Below are positions 5,877 to 9,380 of a stretch of DNA of 9,380 bases, in pieces. Under the pieces are notes generated by a model. It worked only from the letters and a program-made list of their open reading frames with translations. It ran no database searches and was not told where the DNA came from. Source of the stretch: Caldifarciminota bacterium RBG_13_43_14 (GTDB lineage Bacteria > Hydrothermota > Tepidihabitantia > SM23-42); the NCBI GenBank assembly GCA_001771735.1, contig MEUM01000127.1, positions 1 to 9,380 on the forward strand, written 5' to 3'. The position numbers and the translations under genes were made by a program. How positions within the stretch are numbered: position 1 is the first letter of the stretch; each line of letters starts with the position of its first letter.

Positions 5877-7217
5877 TTACTGGTTGAATGCGTGACCAAC
5901 TGCTTCTCTCACTTCCGTAATATCTATGATATTTAATCCATAAGTCATTTTTGATGACTCATTACGGGCGATCATTGCGGTTTTGAATCCCAAATTTTCC
6001 GCTTCCTTCAATCTTGAATCAAGACCAAAAACCGGTCTGACTTCTCCTCCCAATCCTACCTCACCGATCACTACCATATCACGAGGGATAGGCTTATCCC
6101 TGACCGATGATGCAATCGCTATAATTATCCCCAGATCAGTTGAGGTTTCCATTACTTTAATTCCGCCCACGACATTAACGAAACAATCTTGAGCATAAAC
6201 ACTGATTCCGGCCCGCCGTTCGAGAACAGCTAAGAGCATTGATAGCCGCTTGTGATCAACACCAGTAGCAATACGCTGAGGATAATTAAAATATGTGGGA
6301 CTGGTCAACGCCTGTACTTCAACGAGCAAAGGACGTGAACCTTCGATTATTGACACAACTGCGGAACCAGGTGCCTCAGTATGAGAAATAAAGAGACTTG
6401 AAGGATTGGGTACTTCCTGCAAGCCGGTGGCGGTCATTTCGAATACGCCGATCTCATTGGTCGAACCAAAACGATTTTTGATCGTTCTGATTATCCGGTA
6501 CTGTTGAGTCCTTTCACCTTCGAAATATAAGACCGTATCGACGATATGCTCAAGTGTTTTTGGTCCAGCGATCAATCCATATTTGGTAACATGACCGATA
6601 AGAACAGTAGTAACTTCCCTATCCTTGGCAAAGTGCATCAGCGACGCACCACATTCACGGACCTGGGCAACACTGCCTGGCGCCGAAGTCAATTTTGAAC
6701 TATAAACGGCTTGAATCGAATCAACGATCATAAGATCGGGCTTTTGTTGTCCGGCACAATCCAGAATCGCCTCTAACTCTGTACCGGCAATTAATTGTAT
6801 ACCTTCACCTATAATACCTAATCTTTCAGCACGAACCCTGATCTGATAGGCAGATTCTTCGCCACTGACATACAAAACTCTTGATCCACGATCAGTGATC
6901 AATCCGGAAAGCTGCATCATCAAGGTCGATTTTCCAATGCCAGGATCGCCGCCCAGAAGAATCAACGAACCTCGCACTAATCCCCCACCCAATACCCGAT
7001 CAAGTTCTTTGATCCCAACGCTCAAACGATCATCCTTTTGATAGGGAATATCGGTCAGTGATTGAGTATTCAAGCGCTGCACTGGCTTTGAAGTACTTTC
7101 TACGGCCAATTCTTCAACCATTGAATCGTATTCACCGCATGCCGGACAGCGACCTAGCCATTTCGGAGCGATCGCACCACATTGTTGACAGACAAATTTC
7201 GATCTAGATGGTTTCAA
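5877..7217 (-). CDS. radA: DNA repair protein RadA (Sms), TTG start
   Basis: A 446-residue branch-migration ATPase/helicase acting with RecA in recombinational repair. The N-terminal zinc finger is C10, C13, C24, C27 (VCQQCG and GRCPACG). The RecA-like ATPase has Walker A GGDPGIGKST (89-98) and Walker B DLMIVD (161-166), and the RadA-specific KNRFG is at 247-251. The C-terminal Lon-protease-like domain includes GEVGLGGEVRPV (385-396); as usual for RadA it carries no protease serine. Length is standard. The start codon is TTG at 7217-7215: an in-frame TAA lies four codons upstream and the next ATG is far inside, while this start gives the normal lead-in to the zinc finger. No clear Shine-Dalgarno precedes it. 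A nine-codon ORF ends 12 bp upstream. radA follows mlaD after 82 bp and precedes the PIN-TRAM gene by 31 bp. Confidence 0.96.
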   Translation of the reverse strand: MKPSRSKFVCQQCGAIAPKWLGRCPACGEYDSMVEELAVESTSKPVQRLNTQSLTDIPYQKDDRLSVGIKELDRVLGGGLVRGSLILLGGDPGIGKSTLMMQLSGLITDRGSRVLYVSGEESAYQIRVRAERLGIIGEGIQLIAGTELEAILDCAGQQKPDLMIVDSIQAVYSSKLTSAPGSVAQVRECGASLMHFAKDREVTTVLIGHVTKYGLIAGPKTLEHIVDTVLYFEGERTQQYRIIRTIKNRFGSTNEIGVFEMTATGLQEVPNPSSLFISHTEAPGSAVVSIIEGSRPLLVEVQALTSPTYFNYPQRIATGVDHKRLSMLLAVLERRAGISVYAQDCFVNVVGGIKVMETSTDLGIIIAIASSVRDKPIPRDMVVIGEVGLGGEVRPVFGLDSRLKEAENLGFKTAMIARNESSKMTYGLNIIDITEVREAVGHAFNQ

Positions 7218-7229
7218 ATTGCGATATTA

Positions 7230-7259
7230 TTAATCTCTGGCATCGGTTAGTGTTATCAT
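7230..7259 (-). other. nine-codon ORF just upstream of radA (possible leader peptide, doubtful)
   Basis: On the minus strand AGAGG, then six bases, then an ATG opens a nine-codon frame (MITLTDARD) closed by TAA, 12 bp before the radA TTG. radA has no visible ribosome site of its own, so reinitiation from this mini-ORF is conceivable. An ORF this short is easily chance. Confidence 0.15.
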
Positions 7260-7299
7260 TGCTTGCCTCTTAGATTCTTAATGTACGGGGCCAATCTCA

Positions 7300-8028
7300 T
7301 CAAAAAACTTTTACATTTATATAGCGCTGAGGATTCGCCTTAATGTCCTCCAGCAGTTCTTTGAGCGATTGATTGGTATCGCGTATTTCTTGATAAAGAT
7401 CATCCGATCTGATCAATTTCCCCAGTGTACCCTCACCTTGTATTAGAATTGCCAGACTATCCAGACGTTGCGCTAATTCATTAAGGCGATCGCCCGGTTC
7501 CTGAAAGGCCGTGCTCAAATTCTTAATACTACGATCAAGAGTCGTTTCAAGCTTTTTACCAATAATATCGAGATCTATTGGTTTCATATTTTCAATGACT
7601 TTAGCTAATCTACTAACATCGCTAAGCACAGTTTCAAAATCAAAAGCACTGAACTGTCCATCGAACTCGGTCGCGGCGGTATCGGATACCCCAAGGGTTA
7701 TTTTTACATAACGATCACCACCGAGCAAGCTGACCGACCGTAATTCGAATTGTGAATCCTTGGGCAATTCAATATTCTTTGAAATCGAGAGAACGGTTAA
7801 CACACGATTGCCCTGCAATTTCATAGACTTGATCTTGCCCTTTTCCAATCCGTAGATAATAACTGGATCCCCAACTTTCAAACCACCAACGTCTTGAAAA
7901 TAGACTTCGATCTCGTGCGTATTCCCCCAGCCCAAACGACCGGTAAGCCAGGTATACAGACCGATAAAAATCACCACCGTAGCGATAACAAAAAATCCAA
8001 CCAAAGTATCTTTGAAACCTCTAGCCAT
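7300..8028 (-). CDS. mlaD: MlaD-like MCE-domain lipid-binding protein
   Basis: A 242-residue substrate-binding subunit of an Mla-type ABC transporter that moves phospholipids between the inner and outer membranes. Residues 9-29 form one hydrophobic anchor (LVGFFVIATVVIFIGLYTWL), leaving the rest in the periplasm. An MCE domain spans about 37-113 (VYFQDVGGLKVGDPVIIYG, then SLLGGDRYVKI). A helical region follows, with GEGTLGKLIRSDDLYQ and an end in DIKANPQRYINVKVF, a tail commonly seen in MlaD-like proteins. The ATG at 8028 lies inside the end of mlaF (8-bp overlap) with AAGGAA at 8033-8038 upstream, so the two are translationally coupled. Two TGA stops in tandem (7297-7302) close the gene. No MlaC or MlaB homologue is visible within the window. 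Confidence 0.93.
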   Translation of the reverse strand: MARGFKDTLVGFFVIATVVIFIGLYTWLTGRLGWGNTHEIEVYFQDVGGLKVGDPVIIYGLEKGKIKSMKLQGNRVLTVLSISKNIELPKDSQFELRSVSLLGGDRYVKITLGVSDTAATEFDGQFSAFDFETVLSDVSRLAKVIENMKPIDLDIIGKKLETTLDRSIKNLSTAFQEPGDRLNELAQRLDSLAILIQGEGTLGKLIRSDDLYQEIRDTNQSLKELLEDIKANPQRYINVKVF

Positions 8029-8707
8029 AAAATTCCTTTCCGATCTTGCTCAGTTGTTCAATCCTGCCGTTTTTCAGCATACAGATCACATCACCAACTG
8101 CCCGGGCAGTATCCAGGTCATGCGTAACAACGATCCCCATCTTATCATAATTTTTCTTTAGATAATTGATCAATTCTACTATTCGGTCTCTCATCAATGG
8201 ATCAAGCCCGGTTGTCGGCTCATCATAAAGAATGTATTTTGGATCAAGCGCAAGGGCACGACCTATCGATACCAATCTTTTCATGCCACCGGATAAAGAA
8301 CGAGGATAAAGATTCTCTTTGCCCGGCAGACCAACGATATTCAGTATCTCATTCACCCTTTCACGGATCTTATTGGATGGTGTCTTGGTATGCTGCACGA
8401 TCGGCAGGGCTATATTCTCGAGAACGCTCATCGAATCGAACAAAGCGGCACCCTGGAATACATAACCGATCTGCTTTCGAATATCGAAGATCTGACCATT
8501 GTTCGCTTTTTGTACATCCAGGCCATCGATTATGACACTGCCCCGGTCAACGGGAATAAGACCAACGATGGACTTCAGGAGCACTGTCTTACCGGTCCCC
8601 GAAGGTCCAAGGATTACGATAAGCTGTCTCGGCTCTACTACAAAGCTTACATCCTGCAATACAATAAGTGAATCGAATTTTTTAAAGAGATTGTTTACCT
8701 GGATCAT
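8021..8707 (-). CDS. mlaF: MlaF-like ABC transporter ATP-binding protein
   Basis: A 228-residue ATPase powering the Mla phospholipid transporter on the cytoplasmic side of the inner membrane. All ABC motifs are intact: Walker A GPSGTGKT (34-41), Q-loop Q85 (VFQGAALFDSMSV), signature LSGGMKR (138-144), Walker B YILYDEP (158-164) followed by TTGLDP, and H-loop H196 (VVTHD). FQGAALFDSMSVLENI is typical of the Mla/Mkl subfamily. Its ATG overlaps the mlaE stop in an ATGA arrangement (4 bp), and its own stop overlaps the start of mlaD by 8 bp, so the three products are probably made in fixed ratio. The protein is slightly shorter than E. coli MlaF, lacking much of the C-terminal tail. Confidence 0.94.
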   Translation of the reverse strand: MIQVNNLFKKFDSLIVLQDVSFVVEPRQLIVILGPSGTGKTVLLKSIVGLIPVDRGSVIIDGLDVQKANNGQIFDIRKQIGYVFQGAALFDSMSVLENIALPIVQHTKTPSNKIRERVNEILNIVGLPGKENLYPRSLSGGMKRLVSIGRALALDPKYILYDEPTTGLDPLMRDRIVELINYLKKNYDKMGIVVTHDLDTARAVGDVICMLKNGRIEQLSKIGKEFYG

Positions 8708-9380
8708 CCGAAAACCACCAATGCCACGAGAAAATCTAGAATAAGTATCATTATAGAAGCAGTGACCACCGCTTTTGTTGCTGCCTGTCCAACTTCACGG
8801 GCGCCGCCCTGAACCTTGAAGCCATAATAACAGCCGGCCGTAGCGATTACAAAGGAAAAAACTACAGTTTTGATCAATCCGCCGAAAAGGTCGCGCGCAA
8901 AGAAGAAATGAACCAGACCGTAATTATATAAGCTAAACGGGATATTCAAGAAATAATGGGCATAAACCGCACTAACCACAAGGGCAACCGCTTCCGAAAT
9001 CACCGCTAACATTGGCAAGGCGATAAAGGTCCCAATTATTCTGGGCAGGCTCAAAAACCGGTAAGGATCGATCGCCATAACCTCAAGGGCATCGATCTGC
9101 TCGGTCACTCTCATTGTTCCTATCTCAGCGGCCATAGATGATGCACAACGACCTGTGACCATTAAAGCGGTCAAAACTGGACCTAGCTCAATCAATACCA
9201 TACGACCGACCGTATATCCTAGTATGTATTTCGGCATTGGTCCAACGATCTGATAAACTGTTTGCACGGTGGACACCAATCCGGTGAAGATCGAGATCAC
9301 CAGGATCAAAGGTAATGTTCCAAAACCAACATCATATACCTGATCGAGTATCATTCTCCAGGTTTTCGATAAACGCCAGG
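8704..9380 (-). CDS. mlaE: MlaE-like phospholipid ABC transporter permease (5' end outside window)
   Basis: Inner-membrane permease of the Mla system. The frame stays open to the right edge, where WRLSKTWR precedes the internal methionine at 9354, so the gene starts outside the window; about 30 residues are probably missing compared with the usual length near 255. The family signature is clear: ELGPVLTALMVTGRCASSMA, then EIGTMRVTEQIDALEVM (EQIDAL at 9085-9102). About five hydrophobic segments are visible (counting from the internal Met: roughly 12-32, 44-68, 104-135, 155-177 and 196-215), consistent with the known MlaE topology. The end GGAREVGQAATKAVV is also typical. It overlaps mlaF by 4 bp. 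The promoter of the operon must lie upstream, outside the window. Confidence 0.95.
   Translation of the reverse strand, partial: WRLSKTWRMILDQVYDVGFGTLPLILVISIFTGLVSTVQTVYQIVGPMPKYILGYTVGRMVLIELGPVLTALMVTGRCASSMAAEIGTMRVTEQIDALEVMAIDPYRFLSLPRIIGTFIALPMLAVISEAVALVVSAVYAHYFLNIPFSLYNYGLVHFFFARDLFGGLIKTVVFSFVIATAGCYYGFKVQGGAREVGQAATKAVVTASIMILILDFLVALVVFG

Noticed and set aside
8197..8535. Plus-strand open frame of 112 codons inside mlaF
   Set aside because: It lies wholly antisense to intact ABC ATPase motifs and its product is rich in His, Arg and Ser with no domain; a shadow frame.
8704..9354. mlaE taken as complete from the ATG at 9354
   Set aside because: The frame stays open to the window edge and the protein would lack the usual first ~30 residues of MlaE, so the true start lies outside.
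1..9380. CRISPR array, insertion sequence, phage, toxin-antitoxin or defence genes
   Set aside because: No regularly spaced repeats, transposase or integrase motifs, or terminal repeats were seen. The PIN protein has a TRAM domain and no antitoxin-like neighbour, so it is not a VapC-type toxin.

Overview
This window reads as an ordinary, densely packed stretch of chromosome from a diderm (outer-membrane-bearing) bacterium, moderately AT-rich by eye. The outer membrane is inferred from an MlaE/MlaF/MlaD phospholipid transport operon. Nothing points to a phage, plasmid or mobile element. The divergent sequences and the anchorless fumarate-reductase-like pair suggest an uncultured lineage (something like the FCB group or WOR-3-type candidate phyla), but this is a weak guess and no marker gene here settles it.

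Left part, plus strand (1-1601): the 3' end of a gene whose last 70 residues resemble the C-terminus of an FMN-binding glutamate synthase domain protein. A 140-bp gap follows, then a complete hexameric-type glutamate dehydrogenase (gdhA). Together they make a small glutamate/ammonium metabolism locus. gdhA ends at a perfect 13-bp hairpin flanked by A and T runs, which should terminate transcription from both sides because the next gene converges on it.

Right part, minus strand (1664-9380), read from the right edge inward: mlaE (its 5' end lies outside the window), mlaF, mlaD, radA, a PIN-TRAM protein and an M42 aminopeptidase. These are tightly packed (4-bp and 8-bp overlaps, then gaps of 82, 31 and 1 bp) and probably form one operon or two. 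After a 100-bp gap carrying a good sigma70-type promoter (perfect TTGACA) come an iron-sulfur protein and a flavoprotein of the succinate dehydrogenase/fumarate reductase superfamily, ending at the shared terminator.

The genes serve several jobs: outer-membrane lipid homeostasis (mlaEFD), recombination and DNA repair (radA), a nuclease-fold/RNA-binding protein of unknown role (PIN-TRAM), peptide turnover (M42), a redox enzyme probably handling fumarate/succinate, and glutamate metabolism.

I found no clearly new system. The most unusual items are the redox pair and the PIN-TRAM protein. The redox pair has no membrane anchor gene, no covalent-FAD histidine, an extra cysteine that should give a second [4Fe-4S] cluster, a long N-terminal extension, and seemingly no C-terminal flavoprotein domain. 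The PIN-TRAM protein lacks the usual membrane helices and apparently one catalytic acid. No intergenic stretch exceeds 300 bp; the longest is 214-353.
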